Part shown: positions 36,817 to 46,793 of the stretch, piece by piece
Layout of the letters: every line of letters begins with the position of its first letter
Numbering within the stretch: position 1 is the stretch's first letter
From: Lentisphaeria bacterium UBA1732
Lineage (GTDB): Bacteria; Verrucomicrobiota; Lentisphaeria; Victivallales; UBA1829
NCBI GenBank assembly: GCA_002315855.1
Contig: DCIG01000048.1
Span: 1-64,000, forward strand
Direction: 5' to 3'
Length of the DNA stretch: 64,000 nucleotides
The notes under the pieces: model-generated
The model's input: the letters and a program-made list of their open reading frames with translations, nothing else
Told to the model about the DNA's origin: nothing
Database searches by the model: none
Translations under genes and position numbers: made by a program

Positions 36817-37185
36817 TCACTCGCTGTAAGAAGCTCCGGATGAAGGGGATTCGCAAACGCGAACTTTTGAGATTTTCACGCCGGGATACGAAACGGAAGC
36901 AGACAAATCACGATAGATAAAACGTGCTATATTTTCGCTGGTCGGGTTGGTATCGCGGAACTCAGGAAGATCATTCAGGAAATGATGATCATAGCGTTCC
37001 AAGATTTGAGCAAGCGCCTTTTTCAAGACACGAAAATCCATGGCGAAACCGAGTTCGTTCAGTTTTTCAGCAGTAACAAAGACCTGAACCGTCCAATTAT
37101 GGCCGTGAAGCTGACTGCACGGTCCCTGATAGCCGATGAGCTGATGAGCCGCAGAAAATTCTTTCGTAATGTCAAGTTCAAACAT
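36817..37185 (-). CDS. queD: 6-carboxy-5,6,7,8-tetrahydropterin synthase QueD
   Basis: The ATG at 37185 (MFELDITKEFSAAHQL) gives 122 aa; a TTG at 37200 is possible. Zinc ligands are His in SAAHQL and the two His of LHGHNW. The catalytic Cys lies in GPCSQLHGHNW and the Glu in VRVCESPSSGASY. It converts dihydroneopterin triphosphate to carboxytetrahydropterin in queuosine/7-deazaguanine synthesis. No other que gene is in the window. It follows the small 37221 gene by 35 bp. Confidence 0.93.
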   Translation of the reverse strand: MFELDITKEFSAAHQLIGYQGPCSQLHGHNWTVQVFVTAEKLNELGFAMDFRVLKKALAQILERYDHHFLNDLPEFRDTNPTSENIARFIYRDLSASVSYPGVKISKVRVCESPSSGASYSE

Positions 37186-37220
37186 ATTCAGACAGGACAA
37201 ACGGGAACAGGAGAAAGCAT

Positions 37221-37511
37221 TTAACGAGCGAGGAACGATGCTTTTTTTGCTTCCAAAATCAAACCGACGCGATCGGGGTCGATGGGAGAATAACCTTTGG
37301 CATCAATTTCAGCAAGGAAATCAAGCCAGTCCTGATGATTCCACGCGCCATTGTGTTTCTTGACGAAATTCATGGGAATCGGGGACTTGGAGAGACGCTT
37401 CAAATTGTCATCCACAGACAAGACGCGTTCCGCAACTCTCACCGACTTAAGGGCATGTTTTTTTGCGACGGTTTTTCCGGTATTTTTCATTGATGCAGAT
37501 TTGGATTCCAT
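37221..37511 (-). CDS. small uncharacterised basic protein, 96 aa
   Basis: The N-terminal half is Lys/Ser-rich and probably disordered. The C-terminal half has a compact-looking block, GAWNHQDWLDFLAEIDAKGYSPIDPDRVGLILEAKKA. There is no membrane segment. I have no family name for it. It is in line with queD and may share its promoter. The full-length frame with a sensible ATG and a structured C-terminus supports a real gene. Confidence 0.55.
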   Translation of the reverse strand: MESKSASMKNTGKTVAKKHALKSVRVAERVLSVDDNLKRLSKSPIPMNFVKKHNGAWNHQDWLDFLAEIDAKGYSPIDPDRVGLILEAKKASFLAR

Positions 37512-37916
37512 AATTTCACCTCATATTGTAACGTTATTACAGAGAAAGCATAGATTTGCGACATATACTATACACCTTATCCGTCAAAAAGCAAACGTAT
37601 TTCAAGAAAAATCTGTTTCTTCTTCCAAAAGAAAGGGTAATCTACAAATATCGGAAGTGCGGAGAAACGGGAAAAAAGGATAAGGTAAGATCCAAAGATT
37701 CTGAAATCATGAGAAAAGGAAAAAGTCAAAAAAAATTGAAGGAAGAGCTAAACTCTACTGAATTTGAGCAATATCATACCATATTTTGAGGTGAACCACC
37801 CCATATTTGAGCTAAATCAATAAAAAAGCAAGAAAGATTTATTGAAAAGGGAGCGTATCGCGTCTATATTATAAGGAGTGCAAAATCACGGAATCAAACT
37901 CAAATCACGCCCCGAC
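37512..37916. other. 405-bp A/T-rich divergent intergenic region
   Basis: It contains the forward promoter at 37842-37870 and short direct repeats of the type ATTTGAGCNAWATCA (near 37763 and 37806). I could not place a convincing minus-strand promoter for the 37221-queD unit. I see no gene or structured RNA. Confidence 0.5.
37842..37870 (+). promoter_or_regulatory. promoter of the AsmA-like/Ca-ATPase unit
   Basis: TTGAAA (37842-37847), a 17-bp spacer and TATATT (37865-37870). Confidence 0.75.
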
Positions 37917-40900
37917 ATGAACACCGCAACAAAAGAATTTCATAAAAAATGCAGAAAGTGTCTGCTGAAAGTTCTGTACCATTTTCTGGTATTTTTCTGC
38001 GGGATTCTGCTTTTCTGCGGTGCTGCGTTAAGCACAGTCCGGTTCTGGGGCATTCCACTGGCAGGATGTCTGCTGAACCTCAAAATCGAATCGGGATACC
38101 ATGCAGACTGGAATTGGAAAGAATGGAAATTAACTCTTGAGGAAGCAAAGATTTCCAATCATTTATTCCGAGCAAACATCGGGCGATGCGAAATCACGCT
38201 GTACGGGCTTTTTTCACGGGAAGGTTTTCATAAAATCCAGTCTGTCCGCCTCGCAGACAGCGAACTTGATTTCACACAAGAAAGCGAAACATCTTCACCG
38301 GAAGACGAACATTTTTCCCGCGCAATCCGAAGAAAGCTGAAAGCACTCACTCGCATTCGCCCCGAAAAGCCCAAAATGGACAGGCTGATCCTCGAACGAT
38401 GCGACATCAGGCGGAGTTTCGGAGGAAATGAGACCGCAGTCAGCATTCCGTCGCTTTACGCCGCATTTGACCAAGGCACACCGCTGGTGATGGACTCGGA
38501 AATCGGGCTTGTAATCACAGCGGACGACACAACGGCATCGGCAAAATGCAAAATCCACACGATTCCGCATGAGCGGGATGAGGGAATGCGGCTGGAAGTT
38601 TCCGACGTGCAAAATCTGGTGATTCTCTCAAAAGACAAGCATGTGGAACTTGCGGAAACGAAATTCCGGGCGATTCTGGATGAACTCACGCCAACGGGAG
38701 TTCATTTCAAGCTCAGCACCGAAAATCTGACGCCGGTTCTCTATGAGCCGCTGGCCCTCTCCATCGGGAAGGCATTCGGGGAATTTGACGGGACCGTAAA
38801 TTTCCAGGATGAACAATTAAGTCTCGACTGCAAAACGAGCGTGAAATCATCCGATCTTGTTTTCTCCGCATCGCCATTTCCGGCGAAACCGGAGGTCAAC
38901 GGGACCTGGAATGCGGCATGGAATCTGCTAACGGGGCAAATCAAGGTCAACGCCCTGCAAGGGGAACTGCTTGACGGAAACGGGGGTAAACTCAAAGCGG
39001 AACAGGAAGGGACTTTTTCTTTCCTGTGCAACCAAGACGGCTCTTTCAGTTTTCTACCGGAAGCGGCGATTTTTGAACTCAATACAGCACCGTCATTCGA
39101 CCTGAGCCTGTATCACGATTTTCTGCCATTCCCCGTTCAGGGACATCAGTTGGACGCACACTACAGGATTTCGCTGGAACCGGAGAAAAACAGTCTGCTG
39201 GGGAAAGCCCATATCACAGTTCAAAGCGAGGAGGAAACGGCAACGGAATTTCAAAGCGATTTTGAGTTTGCCACGGAGGGAATCACCAGTATTTCATCGT
39301 TCCGGGTAAGTGATTCGCAGTTCCGATGCACGAACCAGGGGGAAACACTGATGGACGGCAAACTGACCGGGAAATATGACGTCAAGACACTGAATCTGCA
39401 CGGAACAATCGATTATATGCCGCACGGGCTCTGCCACCATATCGGAGGGACACTTACGACCATCGCAAGGATATTGAACGATTATCAGCTCAACGACGTA
39501 ACTCACACCGCAGACGCAACACTCTTCATCGACTTCACCAAGATGAACGCAACGTGGAATACCGATTCCACATTCCAGCATATTTCATTCACGGAAAGAG
39601 ACGAGACGCCGCTCCAACTGAAACTGCTCTCGCAGGGGCAATTCAGCAGAAACGAAGACGAACAGGACGACAACACCTGGCAAATACAATCAGTCAATGA
39701 GCTTTCGGCAAAGGATGAGTTTTCAGCCAATATTGTCGTCGAGGGGAAAAACTTCCGTGAAATGACAGGACGAGTTACCGATATGAGCGTATCCGCCAAC
39801 CTGATGAAGCAAATTCTGCGGCGTTATGCACCGGAACTGAAGTTTTTGCAGGAACCGGATTTTGAACGAGTGAAATTTGCAGGCGGCTACCGCTGGCAGG
39901 AGCAGGAATCGGAATTGATGCTCCATGATTTACAGTTTGAAATCGATGCGGAAGACGGGCAAATGGAAGTGTCCGGGATTCCCGATTTCGAGCTGAATCA
40001 ATGGAAAGATGTGCTCTACCATGGAGTAACCATGAAACTGACGCATTTCCCGCTGACATTCTGGAATCCGCTGTTTCCGAAAGAGTGGGACATCACGCTG
40101 TCAGACGGGAATGCTTCAGCGGAAATCGAAATCAAAGGAACCGGAGAGGCGAAAAACCTGAACCTATCCGGGAAACTGCTGGCATGTGATGTAAAAACCG
40201 TCATTGACGAGAAAGAACGAGTTTTCAGCAGAATCGGAGCAAACGGGACGGCACTGCTTGACACCGGCAATGAAAATGAACCGGAGCTGGTATTTCAGGA
40301 AATCAATCTGGATGCAAACGACTTCCAAGGGAGACCGGTCATTTTTCTGTCCGGGAAAGGAGAGGTCGCGCCATCACGCGGGACAGCAGATTTCACATTT
40401 GCCGAGGTAAGCCTCGGCTCCGATATTCTGGAACTGATCGGGTATGGCGCAAATCATGCGTTTGTCTATGACGATCTGGACGCAACGGGGACAGCAGAAT
40501 ATCATGCGTACAATCAGTTCAAAAATCATGACTGGATCACGGATTTGAAGCTGAAGCGATTCTATTTGACATCGCTTGAGCCGGAAGAGTATCAATTCCC
40601 GAAATTATCGGGAGCAATCAGCGGGAAATTCATGTGGGATCAGGAAAAGTTCAGCCTTTTCGGGGATGCTTCGGCTTATCTTGCTGATGAGAACGGCAAA
40701 GTCATTGTGAAAGGAAGCTACCTGCATCCCCCCACCAGTACCGAACACCCGATTATTCAGGGGGAAGTGCTTGACACGGCGTTTGCCGCCGCATATTTCC
40801 AGTACAACGGCCATCCGAACAAGCAGGAGGAAGATGAGCCGTATTCGCCAATCAGTTTTTATGATTTCACCCTGTCGTTCCTGCTGAAAGGTCTCTATCT

Positions 40901-41828
40901 GGGGGATTATCTGACAGGGTCTGCAATGCTTGACATGGAATTTCGCGATTCAATGATACTGTGTCATCAAATCAAGGTGGCGGGAGATATTTCGGGAAGC
41001 ATGGAAGCGATTCTGGATTTCATGCCGGAAGACCATGAATTCAGAATTGAGCATCATCTGGAAGATTTCCAGCTTGAAAAGGTGCTTGACGCCTACATGG
41101 CGTATTTCGGGGAAGATGAAGACGAAAACGGAAATGAGGAGGAAATGAATCTGAAGGGAATCATTTCCAAGTTCGACGGGACGATTTCCGGTGCAGGCTT
41201 CAATACAGAATCATTGAAAAAGAGTTTCAAGGCAACCACCCACGTCAAGGGGGGAGCCATCGAACTGCATCAAAAAAACAAGAACCGCTCACAACTGACT
41301 CAAATACTGCTGCTGCCGTTTATCGCGATTCCGAAACTGATTGATCTGCTTCCTCTGACGGGAGTGCGTGAACTTCTGCGAAGCGCAATCGGGTCATCGA
41401 CATTCAATGCGGCGACAGGGGCAGAACCGGTATTTTTCGAGGAAGGGGAAGCCGATTTTACGCTGAGCAATGGAGTGCTGGATCTGAAAAGCGTCCAAAT
41501 GCAAAGTGATTTTCTGAATCATTATTCCGTAGAAGGGAAGGTCTCTCTCTGGAATCAGGATGTGAGAAATGAACTGCAATATCTGCTGAAATACGGAGTT
41601 TTCCTCCTGCCAATCTATGTGAAAGGCGATTCAGAGGGAAGCAATCAGGTGGATTACACGAAGTCGATTCTCGATTTCTGGGAGGAAAACACAAAGCATC
41701 TGCTTCTGCTCATTCCCGATTTGCTGTTACCTAATTCCAATCTTTCCGAACACATACCAGACACAATCAAGCTGGACTCATCCGAAGAAAACACGGAAAA
41801 CAGACACAAGAACAATTTGGGAGAATAA
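37917..41828 (+). CDS. AsmA/TamB-like inner-membrane-anchored envelope protein
   Basis: I chose the ATG at 37917. A GTG at 37878 lies inside the AAGGAG-like stretch next to the expected transcription start. The 1303-aa product has one N-terminal membrane helix (about 15-42) and then a very long beta-rich periplasmic part. This part has amphipathic strands and the repeating patterns LD..F....I.L.DG and L.G.V..MS. The C-terminal ~200 residues (SQLTQILLLPFIAIPKLIDLL..., DFTLSNGVLDLKSVQMQSDFLN) resemble the AsmA-like C-terminal region. Such proteins form lipid-transport bridges between the membranes in other Gram-negatives. It is followed by the Ca-ATPase after 8 bp. Confidence 0.8.
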   Translation: MNTATKEFHKKCRKCLLKVLYHFLVFFCGILLFCGAALSTVRFWGIPLAGCLLNLKIESGYHADWNWKEWKLTLEEAKISNHLFRANIGRCEITLYGLFSREGFHKIQSVRLADSELDFTQESETSSPEDEHFSRAIRRKLKALTRIRPEKPKMDRLILERCDIRRSFGGNETAVSIPSLYAAFDQGTPLVMDSEIGLVITADDTTASAKCKIHTIPHERDEGMRLEVSDVQNLVILSKDKHVELAETKFRAILDELTPTGVHFKLSTENLTPVLYEPLALSIGKAFGEFDGTVNFQDEQLSLDCKTSVKSSDLVFSASPFPAKPEVNGTWNAAWNLLTGQIKVNALQGELLDGNGGKLKAEQEGTFSFLCNQDGSFSFLPEAAIFELNTAPSFDLSLYHDFLPFPVQGHQLDAHYRISLEPEKNSLLGKAHITVQSEEETATEFQSDFEFATEGITSISSFRVSDSQFRCTNQGETLMDGKLTGKYDVKTLNLHGTIDYMPHGLCHHIGGTLTTIARILNDYQLNDVTHTADATLFIDFTKMNATWNTDSTFQHISFTERDETPLQLKLLSQGQFSRNEDEQDDNTWQIQSVNELSAKDEFSANIVVEGKNFREMTGRVTDMSVSANLMKQILRRYAPELKFLQEPDFERVKFAGGYRWQEQESELMLHDLQFEIDAEDGQMEVSGIPDFELNQWKDVLYHGVTMKLTHFPLTFWNPLFPKEWDITLSDGNASAEIEIKGTGEAKNLNLSGKLLACDVKTVIDEKERVFSRIGANGTALLDTGNENEPELVFQEINLDANDFQGRPVIFLSGKGEVAPSRGTADFTFAEVSLGSDILELIGYGANHAFVYDDLDATGTAEYHAYNQFKNHDWITDLKLKRFYLTSLEPEEYQFPKLSGAISGKFMWDQEKFSLFGDASAYLADENGKVIVKGSYLHPPTSTEHPIIQGEVLDTAFAAAYFQYNGHPNKQEEDEPYSPISFYDFTLSFLLKGLYLGDYLTGSAMLDMEFRDSMILCHQIKVAGDISGSMEAILDFMPEDHEFRIEHHLEDFQLEKVLDAYMAYFGEDEDENGNEEEMNLKGIISKFDGTISGAGFNTESLKKSFKATTHVKGGAIELHQKNKNRSQLTQILLLPFIAIPKLIDLLPLTGVRELLRSAIGSSTFNAATGAEPVFFEEGEADFTLSNGVLDLKSVQMQSDFLNHYSVEGKVSLWNQDVRNELQYLLKYGVFLLPIYVKGDSEGSNQVDYTKSILDFWEENTKHLLLLIPDLLLPNSNLSEHIPDTIKLDSSEENTENRHKNNLGE

Positions 41829-41836
41829 AATTCATC

Positions 41837-44440
41837 ATGAACACCATGCAAGGTCTAACCACAAAAGAAGCGGAAGCAAGCCGCCTCAAATACGGATCGA
41901 ATGTACTGACCCAAATTCCGCCGGAATCGCTCTGGCTGAAAATACTGAAAGGATTTTTGAATCCGCTGATTCTCGTCCTGCTGGTGGCACTTTGCTTTCA
42001 GGTCATTCTGTTTTTTCTCGGACAGGCAGAATGGTTCGAGCCGGCAGGTGTGCTGTGCGCAATTCTGATTGCAAACGGAGTCGCGTCTTTCAGCGAAAAC
42101 AGTCAGGAAAACAAGGCTTCCGCACTGAAAGCCGAAGCAGAGGCAAAGAAAACGGCAAAAGTGATTCGAGACGGACTGCTGAAGGAAATCCATGTGGGAG
42201 ACATCGCGGTCGGCGACGTCATTTTTCTACAGGCGGGCGATAAAATTTCCGCAGACGGGGTCATTCTTGAGGGGAGCCTGAAAGTCGATCAGGCAGCATT
42301 GAACGGCGAAACCGAAGAGGCTGTGAAACGTGCAATTTCAGGATATGATACCTACGAAGTCAAAGACCTGCTGAATGAATTTTACGCTTACCGGGGGACG
42401 GTCGTGCGCGAAGGCGAAGCGTATATGGAAGTCAAGGCGGCAGGAGACAGGACGCTATTCGGAGAACTCGCTCTGGAGGTGCAGGAAGGAACGAGAGAAA
42501 CTCCGCTCCAGGTCAAACTGCATAAACTGGCCGGACAGATTTCAACATTCGGCTATACCGGAGCAGCGGTGATTGTGGCAGGAATTCTGCTCAAAACGGT
42601 ATTGGGCGGGAATGTGCCGGAGGATTTTTACGGATGGATACGCCTGATTCTGGATGCCGTAACCATCGCAGTTACGATTATCGTGTGCGCGGTGCCGGAG
42701 GGACTTCCCATGCTCACCTCCATCCTGCTCTCCCTGCAAAGCCTGAAAATGGCCAAAGACAATGTGCTTGTCCGGAAGATCAACGGACTTGAAACCGCAG
42801 GAAGCCTGAATCTGCTCTACAGCGACAAAACAGGAACCATCACCGAAGGACGGCTCTCCGTCGTGGAACTTGCGACAGGGAATCTGCATTCTTTTGCATC
42901 CCTGAAAGAAATTCCGCAGAGGCTGGCAAACGAGATTGTGAACGGAATCGGACTGAACAACAGTGCGACCATCAGCGGGGATGCCATCATCGGCGGGAAC
43001 AGCACAGACCGGGCTTTGCTGAGTTTTCTGGCAGAGTCGGGATGTCAGCTGAATTTATGCAAAGACAAGGTACTCGAATTTCAGGCGTTTGATTCCAATA
43101 AAAAGTATTCCAGCATCACAATTTCGCAAGAGGGAGGAGCTGTAACATTAATCAAGGGAGCGCCGGAAAAAATCATCGAACAATGCAGCCAATATCTGGA
43201 TGAAAACGGTCAGTGTCAGGAAATGACGGGGCTTGACGAACTGAATTGCTATCTGAACCAGCAGTCGGGACGCTCCATGCGCCTGCTTGCCGTGGCAAAA
43301 ACGGAGGGAACAAGCCTGAATGCGCCATTCACCCTGCTGTGCATCATCAGCATACGCGACAATGTACGAGCAGAAGCAGTCAATGCAATCCGGGAAGTGA
43401 GAAACGCAGGGATTCAGGTCGTCATGGTAACCGGAGACCGCAAGGAAACAGCAGAAGCAATCGCACGGGATGCAGGACTGCTGACCGAAAAAACAGAACT
43501 GGCTATGACCTCCGCAGAAATGTTCCTGAAAACAGACGAGGAACTGAAAGAGCTTCTGCCCGATCTCAGAGTCGTAGCGCGTGCCCTGCCCGCAGACAAA
43601 AGCCGACTGGTCAGGATTGCGCAGGAATTGAATCTGGTGGTCGGCATGACGGGAGACGGGGTCAATGACTCCCCTGCCCTGAAAAAAGCCGATATCGGTT
43701 TTGCCATGGGAAGCGGGACCGAAGTGGCCAAGGAAGCCGGAGACATAACGATTCTGGACGATAATTTCTCATCCATCGAAAAGGCGATTCTGTACGGGCG
43801 CACCATGTTCAAAAGCATCCGCAAGTTTCTGATTTTCCAACTGACCGTCAATGTGGCGGCAGTTCTGATTTGTTTTCTGGGACCGATGTTCGGAGAGAAT
43901 GTGGTCATGACCGTTATTCAGCTGCTGCTCGTCAATCTGGCCATGGATACGCTGGCGGCAATCGCCTACGGAAGTGAACCGGCATTGAGGGAATTCATGC
44001 GGGACAAGCCGATTCCGCGCACAGCCCATATCATCAGCAAGGAAATGTTTGTGCAGATTCTGCTGAGCGCATTTTACATTACATTCATCTGCCTGGCAAT
44101 TCTTTTCGTGCGGCCAGTCAGGGAACTTTTCGGCACGGAAGACATCATTTATCTGAAATCAGCAGTTTTTGCGACATTCATGATGGCAATCACATTCAAC
44201 GGATTCAATGCCAGAACCACACATCTGAATCTGCTGAAAGGACTGAACAAGAATAAAAATTTTCTAATCATCATGCTTTCGATTTTTCTGCTTCAGTTTG
44301 TGTTTGTTACCTTCGGCGGGGATGTTCTGTCCGTCAAAGCCTTGTCGGTACACTCCTGGCTGATCTGCACCCTTCTGGCATTCATGGTTATCCCGGTTGA
44401 TTTGGTCAGGAAGATGGTGATGAGAAAAAGACAGGGGTAA
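41837..44440 (+). CDS. Ca2+-transporting P-type ATPase (P2-type, PMCA-like)
   Basis: The 867-aa protein has all P-type signatures: the N-terminal cation ATPase domain, actuator loop AALNGETEE (153-161) and M4 VPEGLP (286-291). The phosphorylated Asp330 lies in SDKTGTIT, nucleotide-binding KGAPEKI near 440-446 and hinge MTGDGVNDSPALKKADIG follow, and there are six C-terminal membrane helices. The PEGLP motif and the size fit Ca2+ pumps rather than heavy-metal pumps. It would export Ca2+ from the cytosol. NGET replaces the usual TGES in the actuator loop. It lies 8 bp after the AsmA-like gene. Confidence 0.9.
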   Translation: MNTMQGLTTKEAEASRLKYGSNVLTQIPPESLWLKILKGFLNPLILVLLVALCFQVILFFLGQAEWFEPAGVLCAILIANGVASFSENSQENKASALKAEAEAKKTAKVIRDGLLKEIHVGDIAVGDVIFLQAGDKISADGVILEGSLKVDQAALNGETEEAVKRAISGYDTYEVKDLLNEFYAYRGTVVREGEAYMEVKAAGDRTLFGELALEVQEGTRETPLQVKLHKLAGQISTFGYTGAAVIVAGILLKTVLGGNVPEDFYGWIRLILDAVTIAVTIIVCAVPEGLPMLTSILLSLQSLKMAKDNVLVRKINGLETAGSLNLLYSDKTGTITEGRLSVVELATGNLHSFASLKEIPQRLANEIVNGIGLNNSATISGDAIIGGNSTDRALLSFLAESGCQLNLCKDKVLEFQAFDSNKKYSSITISQEGGAVTLIKGAPEKIIEQCSQYLDENGQCQEMTGLDELNCYLNQQSGRSMRLLAVAKTEGTSLNAPFTLLCIISIRDNVRAEAVNAIREVRNAGIQVVMVTGDRKETAEAIARDAGLLTEKTELAMTSAEMFLKTDEELKELLPDLRVVARALPADKSRLVRIAQELNLVVGMTGDGVNDSPALKKADIGFAMGSGTEVAKEAGDITILDDNFSSIEKAILYGRTMFKSIRKFLIFQLTVNVAAVLICFLGPMFGENVVMTVIQLLLVNLAMDTLAAIAYGSEPALREFMRDKPIPRTAHIISKEMFVQILLSAFYITFICLAILFVRPVRELFGTEDIIYLKSAVFATFMMAITFNGFNARTTHLNLLKGLNKNKNFLIIMLSIFLLQFVFVTFGGDVLSVKALSVHSWLICTLLAFMVIPVDLVRKMVMRKRQG

Positions 44441-44463
44441 AACGACTTTGTGCAAGGGAACTC

Positions 44464-44489
44464 AAAATTAAGGGGATGTCCTTAATTTT
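44464..44489. terminator. bidirectional terminator between the Ca-ATPase and the YolD-like gene
   Basis: AAAATTAAGG (44464-44473) pairs perfectly with CCTTAATTTT (44480-44489). The stop of the minus-strand gene is inside the stem. Confidence 0.65.
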
Positions 44490-44961
44490 CATGGGATGAT
44501 TTATCAATCATTTGCGAGGGGGAATTGTCGAGGGATGGGCTGAGGATTTCCACGATGTCATCCATGGGGATGGACGTGCCATCAGACATGAGCAAAAGGC
44601 GTTCGGCGAGGGAGATTTTGCGGAGAAAACCTGTTTGGACGACATAAGAACCGCCGGATTTTCTGGCATCGGGGACAAAGAAGCGGATGGAAACTTCAGG
44701 AGAGGAGGAGAGTTTCGAGACAAGAATGCGAAGACGACGGTCCAGTTCCATTTTTTCCATTTCATCAAGTTCACGGCGAGATTCCGTCAGGCGGGCAGTC
44801 TCCCGAAGTTCATCTTCGTAGCCGACCAAAGCGGCAAACGGTGAAAACTGTGCAGCACGATTATAAATGGGCATACGAGGATGTTTGGATGATACATGAT
44901 GCGGCAAATTGATGATGTCATCGTAGCGGGAAGGAGAATTCTTATCATCGGGGGGATTCAT
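44482..44961 (-). CDS. YolD-like protein
   Basis: The 159-aa protein carries the YolD-like signature NRAAQFSPFAALVGYEDELRE (about 34-54). A small beta-barrel-like part follows (VSIRFFVPD...KSGGSYVVQTGFLRKI). YolD-like proteins are encoded next to UvrX/UmuC-type Y-family polymerases in Bacillota and their plasmids, where they may regulate or assist the polymerase. The same arrangement is seen here: the start overlaps the polymerase stop by 4 bp. Confidence 0.8.
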   Translation of the reverse strand: MNPPDDKNSPSRYDDIINLPHHVSSKHPRMPIYNRAAQFSPFAALVGYEDELRETARLTESRRELDEMEKMELDRRLRILVSKLSSSPEVSIRFFVPDARKSGGSYVVQTGFLRKISLAERLLLMSDGTSIPMDDIVEILSPSLDNSPSQMIDKSSHEN

Positions 44962-46463
44962 TTTCGGTGTCCTCCAATCTGCCGATTGCGTTCGCGGGCA
45001 GTAGCACCATCCTGAAGATTCATTCCTTTCAGGATGGCATTTTTGCCAAGTTTTTTCTGAATATCAAGGATGGCGTGCTGAAGATTGTTTTCTTTTTTCA
45101 AAGCCAACTGTGCAGACTCTTGATCTTTCCGGCGAGCAACGACGTCCGTAAAAAGGTCAAGCTGTTCGAGCGAGGGGGCAGGCTTCACCTCATTTTCATT
45201 TACAACATGATTCGCCGTAACATTGATGCGACGAATCAGCAAACCGGGGGAAACGATGAGGTCAAACAACCGGGCGGCGGCTTCAGTCATGAGTTTCGTG
45301 GAGGAAGTCAGGAGTTCGAGATTCATGGAACCGTGGGCGGCTTGCGGCAATTCACGTCCGTAGCGGTCATTTTTGACAGGGCCATGGTATTGTTCACGGC
45401 GGGCAGTGTCCGTCAGATTCAGGACATCATACCCGATATTGAGGACAAGCTGATCGGTTACGAGGTGTTTTTCCACAAGGTCAAGGGAAAGCATATCGGT
45501 CATTTCCAATGCAACCAGACGTGCTTTCTCAAAATCGTATGCTTCCTGAAGCACCTGTCCTGAACTAATGCTGTTGGAAGCAGGCTTGTAAGATTTGATG
45601 TCGGCAATGGTGCAGGGTTCCCATCCCCACGCATGGTCAATCAGCAATTCCGCATTCACCCCGAACATCCGATAGAGCAAATCTTCACAGGAAACAGACA
45701 TGCGGGCGACATCCCCCATCGTAGACATACCACGAGAAGCAAGACGAGCAGCGTACCCCTGCCCAATACGCCAAAAATCCGTAATCGGACGATGACTCCA
45801 AAGTTTTTTTCGATAGGACATTTCATCAAGTTCGGCAATACGAACACCATTCCGGTCAGCGGGGATATGCTTCGCCACAATATCCATGGCGATTTTGCAG
45901 AGATAAAGATTTGTGCCGATTCCGGCAGTGGCAGTAATGCCGGTAGAATGCAAAACATCAAGAATCAGCTGCATGGCAAATTCGCGGGCAGAAAGTTTAT
46001 ACAGGCGCAAATAAGGAGCGGCATCGATGAAAACTTCATCAATGGAATACACATGAATGTGTTCCGGGGCGATATATTTCAGATAGCAATGGTAAATCTG
46101 CGAACTGACCTCCATATACCGCGCCATGCGTGGAACTGCGATGAGATAATCAAGTTCGAGGGACGGTGATTCCGCCAAAACAGGAGCGTAAATCGATTTA
46201 CCGCGGAATTTGTGTCCGGGGGCAAAAAACAAGCGACGCTGATTGATTTCACGTACTTTCTGAATCACCTCAAACAAGCGCGGACGACCGGGAATCCCGC
46301 AGGCTTTCAACGAAGGAGAGACGGCAAGACAAATCGTTTTTTCCGTTCGGTCAGGGTCAGCGACAACGAGATTGACCGTCAAGGGATTCAGATGCCGATC
46401 CACACATTCCACCGAAGCATAGAAAGACTTCAGGTCAATGGCAATGTAAACCGGGTCAGACAT
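44958..46463 (-). CDS. Y-family DNA polymerase (UmuC/UvrX-like)
   Basis: The 501-aa translesion polymerase has the N-terminal AIDLKSFYASVEC with the first metal Asp. YSIDEVFID carries the catalytic Asp-Glu, TAGIGTNLYLCKIAMDIVAKH follows, and helix-hairpin-helix and little-finger domains come next. The C-terminus holds a QLDLFTD-type beta-clamp-binding motif (about 438-443). The C-terminal tail (GATARERNRQIGGHRK) is typical of the Bacillota/mobile-element branch. It copies damaged DNA with low fidelity. I looked for a LexA box in the leader and found none that was convincing. Confidence 0.9.
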   Translation of the reverse strand: MSDPVYIAIDLKSFYASVECVDRHLNPLTVNLVVADPDRTEKTICLAVSPSLKACGIPGRPRLFEVIQKVREINQRRLFFAPGHKFRGKSIYAPVLAESPSLELDYLIAVPRMARYMEVSSQIYHCYLKYIAPEHIHVYSIDEVFIDAAPYLRLYKLSAREFAMQLILDVLHSTGITATAGIGTNLYLCKIAMDIVAKHIPADRNGVRIAELDEMSYRKKLWSHRPITDFWRIGQGYAARLASRGMSTMGDVARMSVSCEDLLYRMFGVNAELLIDHAWGWEPCTIADIKSYKPASNSISSGQVLQEAYDFEKARLVALEMTDMLSLDLVEKHLVTDQLVLNIGYDVLNLTDTARREQYHGPVKNDRYGRELPQAAHGSMNLELLTSSTKLMTEAAARLFDLIVSPGLLIRRINVTANHVVNENEVKPAPSLEQLDLFTDVVARRKDQESAQLALKKENNLQHAILDIQKKLGKNAILKGMNLQDGATARERNRQIGGHRK

Positions 46464-46534
46464 AAGGATGAGGGAAGGAAAGAGGTTCTCTGGAAATTCA
46501 GGGGTGTCAGTTTTTTTAATTTTAAGGATATAAT

Positions 46535-46563
46535 AAAATACACGGGCAACGAATGAAAATCAA
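46535..46563 (-). promoter_or_regulatory. probable promoter of the polymerase-YolD pair
   Basis: On the minus strand: TTGATT (46563-46558), a 17-bp spacer and TATTTT (46540-46535). The -10 is less perfect than others in the window. Confidence 0.5.
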
Positions 46564-46670
46564 GCGATGCGCCAAGACATTTTCAACAAGGAGACGGCAA
46601 GAACGGCATTGGGTGAGAAAATCACAGATGATCCGATGTTCTATCTGTCAGTCTTTTTTCTGCACTTCCC

Positions 46671-46699
46671 TTGATTTTTCAGTAAAGGTGTGATATATT
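46671..46699 (+). promoter_or_regulatory. promoter of the Na+-dependent transporter
   Basis: TTGATT (46671-46676), a 17-bp spacer and TATATT (46694-46699) with TGA before the -10. The rest of the 330-bp gap 46464-46793 shows nothing else I can name. Confidence 0.75.
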
Positions 46700-46793
46700 A
46701 AGATTTCAATGATTTATCAAATACAAAAAAACAGACAAAAAGAATTGCGGTGCAGTTTTCCGCAATCAGAAAAGCAACCAATCGGAGAAAAAA

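Noticed and set aside
46464..46560. LexA/SOS box before the Y-family polymerase
   Set aside because: No CGAAC-N4-GTTCG or CTG-N10-CAG palindrome is present in a promoter position.
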